This document shows positions 45,266-57,099 of a stretch of DNA of 64,000 nt, piece by piece (position 1 is the stretch's first letter; every line of letters starts with the position of its first letter). The translations under genes and the position numbers were made by a program. The notes under the pieces were generated by a model that ran no database searches, was not told the origin of the DNA, and saw only the letters and a program-made list of their open reading frames with translations. Source of the DNA: Camelus bactrianus (lineage: Eukaryota > Chordata > Mammalia > Artiodactyla > Camelidae); contig NC_133562.1 of the NCBI RefSeq assembly GCF_048773025.1, positions 20,317,001-20,381,000 on the forward strand, written 5' to 3'.

Positions 45266-47414
45266 ATATTCCAGTATCTAACTTCTTTTGCTCTTTTTCA
45301 TTTCACCACAAAATCCACTCTATTTTGTATTTCAATTTTTCAGCCCTTCTCTTGATATAAAAAGATTTGCATCTCATAAAATAAGCAAGCCATGAACTGA
45401 GACATTTTAATTCAGTCCGAATACTTAAAGCCAGATATAATTAAACAACAAACAAAACCTCTCAAGTGTACCTGACGGTAGCATTAAACTCATCAGTCTT
45501 TGCTTCCCTCTCCTCCCGTAGACTGTGTGAGCTCTGAGTGTCTCACTAAGCGTTTTAGCACGATTCTGACAAGGTCGTTTTTCAATATGTGATTTTAAAT
45601 GAATGAATGAGCAGACGGGTGAATGAATGATGTCTAATGTTACGGATATAGCAGTTTATTATTGGAGACAATGCATACATCTGTCTAAAGTTATGAAAGA
45701 GCTAGAAAAGTCTCATATCACATCACATGGGACCAAATAGGCAGGGAACTAACTAGGTCTACAGACTGGGGCAGGAAGGGTGCAAACATCATAGTTACGA
45801 TGAGGGCAAAGACAAAGTCCCCAAGAGAGGCAGGCACAAGGCATAGCTGAGGTGGATGGAAATCACCTGACTGTTTCACAGAGCCATGTATCCCCTGCCC
45901 CTTCTGCTTGCCTGACACTCCTCCCTTTTTAGCCAATTGAGTGTTTTTATTCTCTAGTTAAAGGGTTTCCTGTTGATCCTTTGTGCTCTGCCAGGCTTCT
46001 CCCTCTCTCTTTCTCCTTCACATGGCTACCTCGGAAATGTGGCTTTCATGCCTAAACGATGGGGTAAACACCAGTGCGAGAGACCACCGATTTCTACTCA
46101 GAAAAATGCTATTGAAATTCTAGCTGGTTTCCTGACGGTCTCACTGAAGTGTACCTACGTCTTCATCCGTTTTCCTCCAAAGAAGACTCTTTTTTTTTCT
46201 TAAGAAGCTAGCTGGTTTGCTAAAGCCTTTTTCTTTAAGCTGTACCACTGCGTGGCTTCCATTATGAGCATGGTTAAATAGTTCTTAATGAATCCTTCTT
46301 TATCACTAAGACTCAGCTCTTGCGAGGTGGGTTTGCTGCTACTTTTAATTCTACGTGGAACACAAAGGGGTCATCAAACTGTTCTGTGCTATTACTGACC
46401 AGCTATGTTGCCATCATTTAATTACATTAAATTTTCAATGTTTGAGAGTCTTCTTTAAGGTATGTGACTATACATATTGGGTATAAGGGAGATGGAAAAA
46501 AAACAATTGGGTCCACAGTCCTGAATCGGACGTGGAGAGGTAATTATTCAAAGAAAGGCTGAGCTCTGACTGAGAATGGGATTGCAGAGTGAAAGTATTT
46601 TATAGAAACCAAGTGCTTCTCGGAGTTGGTGGACATAAACATGCATTGAAGTGGTCATAGGACCGTAATTACCCAACATTTAAGGATGTTGCTGTTTGAG
46701 AACAGATTATTTGGAATTCCAGTTGAAGAAAGTGTCAGAAGAGATGCAGTGTGCGTCAGTGATCTTCTGGTGAAAGTTACTCCAGTTTTTGACCTGTATC
46801 AACCATTTGCCAAATTAATCACACAGTGTGTTCTATAATAGTCTTAAATTGTAACTAAAATAATTCTTGCTGTATGCTTATCCAGTGTTTCCCCAGACTA
46901 ATTATAAGATTCTCAGGGGCAAAACCCATAGGTGCTTGGCTTACAAGGGGAGGTGGAACAGTTCCCTGCTTATGGTCGGCATTCAATAAATACATAATTT
47001 TGTATATGTTACTGAAACTTAGAATGAATAGTGCCTATATGACCAATGAGTCTAATGGAATTAAAGGGGGTGTTATAAAATCTTGAAAAATGTAAGGCTC
47101 ATTAAGAAGAAGTCCTGCTTCAAGGTCAAGTGTAGAAGAAGCATAAAACCTACTACTCTGTAGACATTGAATAAATTCAAAAGGCGGGGACAATAAATAT
47201 TAATAGATGAGAAGGAAAACCTATGTATTCAGGAGGCTTTTCTGACTTTTGAAGGTAAAAGAATGTCACAATAAATACAACAAGGAAAATCCATGGGTTT
47301 TACTAACTTCCCTAGACCTCACAAGAAATTGCATCTTCGGCTTTTGACTAGTGTATTCTTACGATCTTGTTGGACCCACAAAAAGAAGGCACGTTACAGG
47401 TGACAGATTTGTTT
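45266..47414. other. Unique sequence with weak L2 traces
   Basis: The stretch 45510-45635 ('tagactgtgtgagctctgag', then TGAATGAATGAG repeats) and 46890-47005 ('gcattcaataaatac') recall L2 tails but are too weak to call. Frames of 70-76 codons lack signatures. Confidence 0.4.
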
Positions 47415-47902
47415 GTTTCCTGCGGCACCGTAACCAATAACCAAATGGTGGTAGCTTAAAACAACAGAATGCTTTTATCCTCTTATTGTTCTAGAGGCTG
47501 GAAGCTGGAAATCAGTGCGATTGGTACAAAATCAAGGTGTCAGTAGGACCACATTTCCCCTGGAGTCTCCAAGAAAGAAGCTTTTCATTGCCTCTTCCAG
47601 CTTTTGGTGGCGGCTGGCATTCCATGCTTGTTCCTGACGCCTCCAAGCTCTGCCTCTGTGGTCCCACTGTCTTCTCTCTGTGAGTACGTCAGATCTCTCT
47701 ATGCCTGTCTCTTATGAGGACACTTGTGCCTGAATTTAGGGTGCACCCAGGTAAACCAATATAATCTCTTGATCTCAAGGTCTTTCACTTAATCACATAT
47801 GCAAAGATCCTTTTTTTTTTTTCCAAAAAAGGTAATATTTACTGGTTGCAGGATTAGGTCCTGACATTTTGGGAAGTAATTATTAGCCTACTGTAACAGC
47901 TA
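47415..47902 (-). repeat. Solitary MaLR-type LTR (MLT1-like), antisense, fossil
   Basis: Plus strand shows the mirror image of the LTR at 9851: 'ggtggtagcttaaaacaaca', 'gttctagaggctggaagctg', 'gaaatcagtgcgattggta', 'cattgcctcttccagctttt', 'cttatgaggacacttgtgcc', 'ggattaggtcctgaca'. No internal region nearby, so a solo LTR. It belongs to the same family group as the copy at 9851 but in opposite orientation. Ancient. Confidence 0.68.
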
Positions 47903-47944
47903 TCTTTGCCCTGCTGTTATTAAATGTAGCATCATATTTATAAC

Positions 47945-48160
47945 TTTGGCTTTGTGATTAGACAGAGCTAAATTCACATCTCTGTACAATCAAAGTCATA
48001 TTAAAGAAATCATGTGCCTTCATGTTTCAATTTCCCCATCTGTTAAATGGGTATGTGTGTCTCACAATATTGTCATAATGATTAAATGGAACAGTGTATA
48101 TAAAACTTCAGCATAGTTTGGACTTAGTAAATTCTCAATTAACTATCGCAATAATTATTT
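47945..48160 (+). repeat. MIR SINE
   Basis: 'gtgattagacagagctaaat', 'catgtttcaatttccccatc', 'tgttaaatgggtatgtgtgt', 'cataatgattaaatggaaca', 'ttggacttagtaaattctca' follow the MIR consensus through to its 3' end. Confidence 0.68.
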
Positions 48161-48796
48161 TTAAAAAGTTAATAAACACTCTGATTTATTCAAAACAAAA
48201 TGTCAATGAAGGCTTACAAAAATGTCATTCAGCTTGGCAGCTGTTTTCAGAACCTTACAATCTAATTGGTGAGATAAAATTTCCAGGCATAAAATAGTAC
48301 GAGAAAAGTTAAGAAGTTCATGCTGGAAAACACTGATGCTGGACTTGTTCAAAATAAGCAACAATAAGGGCGTGGCAGGTTTTTATACAGAAAGTTTGGG
48401 TTGGTGGGGCGGACAGGTTGGAGATGCAAAGTCCCATGGGAATAGGGCTTGTGTGGCGGTAGGGAAGGGATGGGGAAGGTTAGGAGGCAACAGATAGACT
48501 AGAACACAGCGCATGCATGAAAGGGGGGAGCAAGGTCCTAGAACTGTAGGCTGAAGACATGCACGGTGCTCAGCACACGAGCCTAGAAGCTCCACGAAGT
48601 CAGTGGCCGTTCCACCCCACCTCTCCTTCTCTGTCTCTCTGTCACATACACACATATGCACCTGGTTTAGTGTTTGACCTAAGAGTTATTCAAACCACGT
48701 TTGCTTCATTCTTCAATGAGAAGATGAGTAAAGAGTAGAACAGAGATAAAATAAATGTCTTCGTGAAGCTGCAATGACCTGGACAAGTAGGTTAAA
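48161..48796. other. Unique sequence, partly GC-richer
   Basis: A 92-codon minus-strand frame at 48383-48661 is Cys/Pro/Leu-rich without family signature. No repeat named. Confidence 0.4.
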
Positions 48797-49033
48797 CCAG
48801 GTTTTCTAAACTGGGGCACTGTTGGCATTTGGGACAGGACAGGTCTTTGTTGGGGTGAGGGGGATGCTGTCCTGTTCATTGTGCAGTGTTGGAGTTTAAC
48901 TGTCCTTGGCGTCTTCCCACTAAATGCCAGTTTCACCCTTCCTCAACTGGTGACAACCAAAAATGTCCCTAGACATCACCAAATGCCCTTTAAGCAGATG
49001 AGGGCAAAATCACCCCGGGTTAAGAACTATTGG
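48797..49033 (+). mobile_element. hAT-like non-autonomous DNA transposon (MITE)
   Basis: 'ggggcactgttggcatttgg', 'tgctgtcctgttcattgtgc', 'cttcccactaaatgccagtt', 'ggtgacaaccaaaaatgtcc', 'ctagacatcaccaaatgccc', 'gggcaaaatcaccccgggtt' match a common ancient mammalian DNA element. The terminal inverted repeats are still visible in worn form: left 'ccaggttttctaaactgg', right 'gggttaagaactattgg' (consensus CAGTGGTTCTCAAC). No coding capacity. Family name not assigned. Confidence 0.65.
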
Positions 49034-52000
49034 CTTCAACCAAAAGAAGCATTATGGGGATTAAGTTGAGAAGAGTCTCAGAGAAGAGAAGTTGGAATAA
49101 AATTAACCAAATGGACTAATTTCAGAAGACATGCATTCTGTTGACTTACCTAGTGAAATCTAGAACTCAATTCCCTTGGTAATATAATAATATTATAATT
49201 TTATAAAATTCCAAATAATATAAAAAAATCCAACCACCACAGACTGAATGGTTTCTTCAGGTATTGTCACAGCTAATATATTTAGAGGGAAGGATCTCCA
49301 CAAAAATGAAGGCACCAGTCAACCAGGGTGCTCAGAGGGCTGTGTTCTGAGATTCTTCGGCTCATGTTTGCTCTGCAAAGGACACAGGACCCACGTATAC
49401 CCAGAGGTGCCAACACACGTCCTATAATCAGAACAAGACTTGATTTAAAGGGAACAAAGAAAACACGCATATTGATTTCTGCTGCATTAAATCCATTTGC
49501 ACATCAAAGGAAAAGAACACAGAAATGTTTCAATTTGAGTTATATACTTAAAATTCCATTATTAAAAAAAATTCCACATTCTCTAGCAAATTTGGTTATA
49601 TTATTATTTTTTTTACACTCTCATAGCCAAACGGTTTCCTTTTTGTGGGTTGCATTTTCTGGAATACAATGAAACTGGCCATGGCCATAGGAAAACAAAA
49701 TATGCAATTGCCTGTTTAGCATAACAATGCAAAGAAATGCATTTGGAAACAATTCATACTATAAAATTTGATATTAGGAATTGCAGGTAGAGTTACTTTT
49801 TATTAACTCATGGTAATAGAACAAAATGTGAACCCAGACAAATGAAGTTCACAGGTATACAAAAATCCCTGGGTTTTAAGCATTATTTGAAATAAGTTTT
49901 AACTCCAGGTAAAATTATAAAGTTGCTAAATTTGGGGAGTATGGACTCCCAAAATAGCTTCTTTTCCTTGTTTAATGCACCGGTCCCCGGGCATCTAATA
50001 CTTGGATGTTTTTATGTGGGTGATTTGTGTATTCACTTACTCGACAAATATTTGATACTTACGTTGCACCACACACAGTATTCAACAGTGACATTATCAA
50101 GATGAATAAGCTACAGGTCCTCTTTCTTCCCTGGTCTCGTTTTTCTCTTTAATTCTTTCATTAAGGTTTTCTTGTCCAATTTGATTTCTTCCAAAACCTA
50201 GTTTTTCTTTTACCCACAGAATTTTATTCTATTTTAAAGATGATATGATGAATGAATTACTACTAGTATATTTCTTAGTGATATGTGACCCTTCTCTGAT
50301 AACGAATATCACAATCACAGGGTATTTTAAAATCGCGAATAATAGAAAGTAGGAGGTTTTTAGCATCATGACTTGAGTAGGGCCAGCATCACTTGGGAGT
50401 GAGGCTTATTGTCGCATCTCTCCACCCACATGTTCTAGGGAGCCTGTATTTCTGACTACCTGGAGTACATGCTTCTCCAATCCACCCTGCTTAGAAGCCC
50501 ATAACCTACTTCTCTTGTCTTTTGAGAGGAAGGGTATTGGAGTATTTGGCCAAAAGGAATTAACAAGTGATGGGAAAACAAACAAACAAAAAACAAAGAG
50601 AAAACAGCAAAAGGAGCTGGTTAATCAGCTCTCTCTCTGATGTACACTCTATTTATTATAGGTCAAAACACTGACTTCCCAGTGGCCCAATCTCATCAAG
50701 TTCTTCATAACCCCAAGAAAGAATTCTTTGCAGTTAAAAGTGTCACGGGACTGAAATATAAGTGAGAAAATACTGAAGAGTGACTCTCTTTCCAGAGCCC
50801 GTCTAGGCCTTGCAGGAGTGCAGAAACTCTGTTATAACTCATTTCTCAGCGGGACAGTTAAGTGATGCCAACTTGAAATAGTCCGGAGTGTCCAAGTGGA
50901 TGGGGGCCCGCATGGGGTTGCCATGCTCCAGGACGACTCCACGGTGTGCTTTGATATATCCTTTATCTGTCTATAGGCCATACAGGGATGAATTCTGTGA
51001 AAATAAGCTTAAATGATTAAATCACTCCAATTTGCTTTTATTTACAGTTGTACAGCTCCTAAGGATAGTGTTTGAGCCGAATGCATTTTGACAGCCCAAC
51101 AACGCAACTCCCGTGTTCGGTGTGAGACTGCACACTGCTCTACACATCTCTCATTTTCCCCTGTGTGGTTGTCTACCCTTCGCCATTCAGCAGATAATTA
51201 CCATCTTATTTTACTTCTACCTTAAAATGGAGCAAGCTCAATAAAGCCAAGGGAATTACGAAGAGAACCCAGACAATGCCACTGCATTGCACCACCGTGA
51301 AACGTAATTCGTATGTTTCAAAATTGTGAACCATTGTGTGTGTTCAAAAACACTTGGATCTCCGTGCTGGTAGAAGGCAAGTGGAAGAGTAGGAAAAGTA
51401 TTATTTTACTGTACTCAAAAAAAAAAATTGGTTCATATTTTTCCCCCCAAATTTTTCTCCAAGTATTCTTAACGTCCTTGGGAATTTTTATACTAAAAAA
51501 TACTCTAAGAACTCAAACTGTTCACAACAGGGTTGCAGTAATATGAATCATAGGCTGGTAGTTTTTTTCAAACTTGATTTCCAGATATCAAAATCTTTTA
51601 TGTGAGGTAGTGGGCAGGCCATCCTTTTTTACCATGAGTAATAAGGAACACTAGCAGCTGATATCTCGACTTGATGCCCACGTGGCCAGAGAGGGTTGAA
51701 TAAAAAGCTCTCCCTTATTAAGCATGTATTGCATAGAGTCAGGAGTCTCTAAGAGATCCCGACACTTTTTTTTTTCTTATGACTTTGCAACACATGCTTA
51801 ATCAGGTAGGCTCATAATCTGAGAGCAATCAGTTGATTCCCTATTTAAACATCTCTCTCCTACCAGTATGCCAAAATTATAAAATGTCTATCATTAGACA
51901 TCTCCTTTAGTTAAGACATTAATGTTTCTTATTAAAATGCAAATATATTATTAGACATTAATATCTTATTACTAATTAGTTAATCAATTTTATCCTGACA

Positions 52001-52959
52001 AAGAGAAGGACCATAAGACAATGGGAGATAGGACCAGGGCCAGAATATTTATGAGGTGAGAGATCAGTAAAGGCGAGAACCAGGGGGTGCTGTGGGGAGG
52101 AGAGTTCAGATAAGACAGTGCAGAGGAGGGATTTAGGAAGGCAGATGATACTCTGGGAGCACTGAGACTTTCAGATCTGTCTCAAATTTTAATACCTGGA
52201 TAATCATATATGCTACGTGAGCCAGGGACCTGACCTGAAATGTGTGTGTGTGTACCGGGGAGTGGGGGGGAGTCATATCTACACAGCTCATATGGATCTG
52301 CATTCTGATGATTTAGATATACTTTGGGGGAAAGATGTGGGACAGACTTCATGGCTTTTTCTGGGCCTATAAAATGCCTATGTTTCAGCAAACAACATGG
52401 CCACAATGGGGGAAATGTAGTGTTTTTGAGAGATACTGAGACAAGACAGTAAAATAAAACAAAATAGAATAATGAAATAATGATAAAGAAACTAATGGTA
52501 ATGTTTACGCAGCCACCAGTGTACGGAATGAGACCTTGTAAAGACCATTGACAGTGAAATGGGAAAAAGAATAGAGAACAGACACCTGCTGGCCATGAAA
52601 GGTGCCCCTGGACATGTCACTCTTGTCCTTCCCACATACGTCCTCAAAGAACAGTCCTCTCCAGGCAGTAAATCCCAGTTCCTGTGGTCCCGACAAGTAG
52701 AACTTTAGCTGGTATGTCAGAGGGCACGGTCAATATTAATAACAACAAAATATTTTATATGTAAATAGAGAACCAGGGACTGACCCTTTTGGTTAAAAAA
52801 GCCAGGACAGAGAATAAATCACAAAGACATCCAGAGAGACCACCTCCAAAAGTGGAAGGATATTTAAATGTAGAGAGTCCAGTGCTTCAGCCTAACTTTC
52901 CAAACACCATGATGGAAAGACACTCTTTCTGCCTCACATTCTAGGTAATAGTAACTGAT
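49034..52959. other. Long stretch of mostly unique sequence
   Basis: About 3.9 kb. Weak traces only: a possible L2 tail (antisense) at 50030-50115 ('cgacaaatatttgatactta') and a possible MER5-like fragment at 50345-50480 ('ggccagcatcacttgggag', 'agcctgtatttctgactacc'). A 114-codon frame at 49328-49672 has no family signature. No gene recognised. Confidence 0.42.
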
Positions 52960-53165
52960 ACCTCAACGTCATGTCGCTTTACCCATTATTCACTCACTAT
53001 CAACACTGCTTCCTAGAACATGTACATGCCTAAAACTTTTAATTTCTTATTAGCTCTCAAAACAACTTTGGAATTAATGATAAGAAAGCTGAAACATAAA
53101 TGAGTGAAGTAATTTGCCCAAGTCACACAGAATAATTATTGGAGCTAGGTTTAAACCCTGGCAAG
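52960..53165 (-). repeat. MIR SINE, reverse orientation
   Basis: 'ttagctctcaaaacaacttt', 'gataagaaagctgaaacata', 'aagtaatttgcccaagtcac', 'acagaataattattggagct', 'aggtttaaaccctgg' are the mirror of MIR in order. Confidence 0.65.
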
Positions 53166-53270
53166 AGGGAAAGCTGAATTATAAGACATAGTGAGTGACT
53201 TTATGGCCCTTTGTTTGATGTGACCTCAGTAAGTCTCTTATCTCTCATTGGCCAAGTATGTAACATAAAA

Positions 53271-53285
53271 GGGCGTTGGAATTCT
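53271..53285 (+). repeat. Left target-site duplication of the L1 at 53286
   Basis: GGGCGTTGGAATTCT. The right copy at 54006-54020 is GGGCATTGGAATTCT, differing at one CpG (CG to CA, the commonest mammalian decay). AAAA precedes the left copy, as expected for an L1 endonuclease TTTT/A nick. Confidence 0.85.
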
Positions 53286-54005
53286 TGCGGCCATTGTGGA
53301 AAACAGTATGGAGATTCCTCAAAAGACTAGGAATAGACTTACCATATGACCCAGGAATCCCGCTCCTGGGCATAAATCCAGAAAGAACCCTTCTTCAAAA
53401 AGACACCTGCACTCCAATGTTCACAGCAGCACTATTTACAATAGCCAAGACATGGAAACAGCCTAAATGTCCATTGACAGATGACCTGATAAAGAAGATG
53501 TGGTATATTTATACAATGGAATACTACTCAGCCATAAAAACTGACAACATAATGCCATTTGCAGCAACATGAATGTCCCTGGAGAGTGTCATTCTAAGTG
53601 AAGTAAGCCAGAAGGAGAAAGAAAAATACCACATGAGATAACTCATATGTGGAATCTAAAAAAAAAAAAAAAGAAAGAAAAGAAAAATCCAAATGAACAT
53701 AAATACAAAACAGAAACAGAATCATAGACAAAGAATACAAACGTGTGGTTGCCAGTGGGGAGCGGGGTGGAAAGGGACAGACTAGGAGTTGAAATTTGTA
53801 GATACTGACAGGAATATGCAGAATAGGTAAACAAGATTATACTGTATAGCACAAGATCTTGTGGTAGCTCACGGTGAAAAATGTATGCGACAATGAACAT
53901 ATGTATGTTCATATATAACTGAAAAACTGTGCTCTATGCTGGAAATTGACATAACATTGTAAAGTGACTATGACTCAATAAAATAAAATTAAAAAAAAAA
54001 AAGGA
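53286..54005 (+). mobile_element. LINE-1, 5'-truncated, youngest in the window
   Basis: It starts within the ORF2 C-terminus and keeps a 98-codon open stretch to 53572. The peptide includes WKTVWRFLKRL, DLPYDPGIPLLGIN, KKMWYIYTMEYYSAIK and NIMPFAAT. The frame then stops at a TGA where L1 normally has TGG (Trp). The 3' UTR ('gaaattgacataacattgta', 'gactatgactcaataaaat') and an A12 tail follow. A poly-A/AAAG expansion lies at 53657-53690. The flanking 15-bp duplication with one mismatch, and the low apparent divergence, make this the most recent L1 here. It is too short to be active. Confidence 0.95.
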
Positions 54006-54020
54006 GGGCATTGGAATTCT
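54006..54020 (+). repeat. Right target-site duplication of the L1 at 53286
   Basis: GGGCATTGGAATTCT, matching 53271-53285 at 14 of 15 bases, immediately after the A-tail. Confidence 0.85.
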
Positions 54021-55354
54021 AAAGTCCTTTCTAGCTTCTAAATTCTGTTACTCAGTCCTAGTGAGTCTATTGGGAAATAGGCACTCTCATATCTCACTGG
54101 AGGGTCAAAACATAGATTGCCTTCTAGCAGAAACATGCCATTGTGTTGTTTCACTTTTAAGGATTCAACCCAAGATGCGCAAGATATAAAGCCAAGCCGT
54201 GGAAGGTGAGAATGCTCATCTGAGATTTATATATACTAGCATGCAATTTAGGAACAACTTCAGTATCTATAGAAAGGGATAGATTATTCACATTTTCAGA
54301 CATGATCATGCTCTTACTAATATCATGTTTTCAAAGAATAATTAATGGTATTGAAAAAACTCACAACACAATAGCGGGAAAATAAGAGATAAAATTATAA
54401 ATATAAGACTATCTGGCGCTTGATTTATGTTTATGTAGTCTTGTGTATATATGTTTATATTCTTTAAAGGCAAATATATACAAATATCAACTTAGCTTTT
54501 TTTTTTGGTAACTTAGTTATAACTTGATTTCTATTTCCAAATTTTTCCCACAAGCACTAATTTTATGATCAGAAAAATAAAATATTTTGAAACAAAATAT
54601 GTTGGACAACATGTATCAAGTTCTATGAACAATTTTCCTCCTCTCTCTTTTCCACTTCTGATCATTTTAGAGAATCAGTGAGGACTTAAGACTGACTTTC
54701 CCAGGATCCCCTAGGAATCTGTGACATTCTTGCTGCAATCACTTGGATAAATCTTTGGAACGAACATATCCCTTTGGAACGATCGTACAGATTTCCTTCC
54801 TGTGGACTATGCTGATGGCACCAAGTTATCCATGGCTGGAGACCCTATTCATGGAAACCTGTGCTGTGCTGCTAAATCCATGGTCATCGGAGGCTGCCTC
54901 TAATAGTATGTAACACATTGTTTACACTCAATAAATTTCAAGCCATGACCTTCAATAATAATAGTAATGAAGCAGTAAAAATACCTGAGCTCAGCAGCAC
55001 TGACATGGTAGCTCTTTACGAGTTCCTGGCAGGGATAGCACGTTGTGAGCAAAACCAGGAAGGCCATAGTGTTCAGCATGGCAGACCTTCTAGAACAACC
55101 TGTGAAGCAGAACCAGTTTCAAGTGTGCAAGCATACGGGCCCGCAGTGGTGTCAGTTTGCCATTCTAGGAATCGGGGCTGATGAAGTCGCATAAAGAGAA
55201 CTGGAAAAATTTGCCAAACTCCCAGTTTTCTCTGACTTGTATCTATGCTGTTAGGGTAACACGGTTTGAAAAACATCTGACAATGTCATAGACCTGGTGA
55301 TGTTATATTGGCAAATTAGTGGGACTCTGTTCCATTGCAATTTATACCTTTCCC
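54021..55354. other. Unique sequence
   Basis: An 11-bp direct repeat CTTTGGAACGA lies at 54753-54763 and 54772-54782. An 87-codon frame at 54918-55181 shows no family signature. No repeat named. Confidence 0.4.
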
Positions 55355-55808
55355 AAGGAATCTGTCCTGATCACTCCGTCTTAGTTTTCTTTCCCCTTTC
55401 TTACTGTTGTTAGCACTTATCACCTATGGGTGCATTCAGATGTTTGGATATTTTATTTAGTAATTTGGATGTGCGTCTGCATTTTCCCCTCTATATCCTC
55501 TCTGTGAATTTTCTAAATTACAGGATCATTTGCTTGATTTTTTTAAATCTAACTAAGAAGTGATGTTAGAAAGGCAGGGCTCTTATGAGCGAGGCCCTGG
55601 TCTACTCCTCGGAAGTAACCCTGGGTAGAAGGAGGGGCCTGAGGACGTATATGTAATTATTTATCTCCTCTGTTATTTTTCTTCTCTCTTCACTACCACT
55701 GAAGTTACAGGAGGGCATACTTTTGTTGTATTCATAATGTAACCATACCACTGGAAAAGGATCTGGAACAAGGGGAGAATCTAATAAATGTTTCTGAGTG
55801 AACAAAAG
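55355..55808 (+). mobile_element. LINE-2 3' end, split copy
   Basis: First part (55355-55540): 'tgttagcacttatcacctat', 'attttatttagtaatttgga', 'ctctgtgaattttctaaatt'. Second part (55690-55808): 'ttacaggagggcatactttt', 'ggaaaaggatctggaacaag', 'ctaataaatgtttctgagtg'. The order is that of the L2 tail, with about 150 bases of unrelated sequence between. Confidence 0.58.
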
Positions 55809-57099
55809 AAGATTTAGAAAAAGCTTCCCTCCTAGAGAACACACATCACTGTGAGAATCTACCTCACCAATTCTCCAAAAAAAGGAGTGTGTCCAGGCTG
55901 GTTGGGGTGGAGTAGGTTGATTTGAGAGCATTCAACCAAAAGGTGACACAACACCCCTGGTTTTTATCAGAGAACTGGGCTAAATTCATGCATCTTCCCA
56001 AGCCTCTGATGTTGACCTGATTACTTCCTGACATGCAATTGTGACAGATCAAGGATTTCTCCTAGTCTGTTTCTCATTATGCTTTGTGATCCAAGACATC
56101 AACTTTAAGCTTCTTTAATCCAAAATAATCACAATTGACCAGACCAAAAAAAAAGTCATGAGATGGGCCACAAAGGGGATATTCACTAAATACCTATGGT
56201 GTTAAATGGCGTACTCCACTTGGACACCCGCCATAATGGCAAAGAAGTCCCTATGTGTATAAGACACAAAATAAAGTACTTACAATAATGATAATTGTTA
56301 TTATTCAATAATCTGTCTTTGTTTTCAGTTAATACACAGAGGAAGCAGATTATGCACTTTCGGCGAGCTTTCAATTATACAGCTGTAGATAGTAAATACG
56401 AGATACGCATATGTTGAAGAATTAAAGACTGTTCTGACTTCCCCTGACACCAATTTTTAAGTTCTGCTGAAAGTCTCTGTGTGACCAGGGAACTGAATCA
56501 TAAAATACTTGATCAAACAAAACGAAAGGAGGTTGTTTTCCGTTGTTGAAATTATACTCCACAGAAAGCACACACACACACTCTGAGATAAAACTTTGCT
56601 TGTATATTCTAATGCTCTGTGCATGTGTGTGTGTGTATGTTTTTTCGCTAAGGATGTCACATCTCTCAGAATGCAAGCTGTTGGGGTTGAAATGCCTCAA
56701 AGCATCACCTAGAACTGTGAATCGGACCAGGCACAGAAAGCATCTTCGGATGCTGGGCTACTGTTTGAAGACTGTATTCGCGACCCCTACTTTGAACAAG
56801 ACAGTTATTGTTAGTCTACTACATAAGATTTACCTTTGTCATCCTCAAAATTAATCATAGGCGTTCTTATCTGCAAATGCCCTTAGGGATCATTTTGCCA
56901 ATCCCTGTTCCTGAAACATGAAATTCATTTACCTCAACGCTGAATAGGTGCTGGCGATCCAGCAAATCCTGGGATGAGAATATTTTCAAGAAATAGAAAT
57001 TCAAGGCCTGCCTTTTAAATGTGAAGGAGCAGCAAAAGCAGAAAGACACTGAGAACCTAGGAAAGGACAATTGACTTTAAAATTGGAAAAAGAGAAATG
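55809..57099. other. Unique sequence with paired CA and GT runs
   Basis: (CA)n at 56569-56581 and (GT)6 at 56625-56636 form complementary arms. Short frames on both strands lack signatures. Confidence 0.42.

Noticed and set aside
53276-53572. 98-codon frame as a host gene
   Set aside because: It is the C-terminal end of L1 ORF2 in a truncated insertion flanked by a target duplication.
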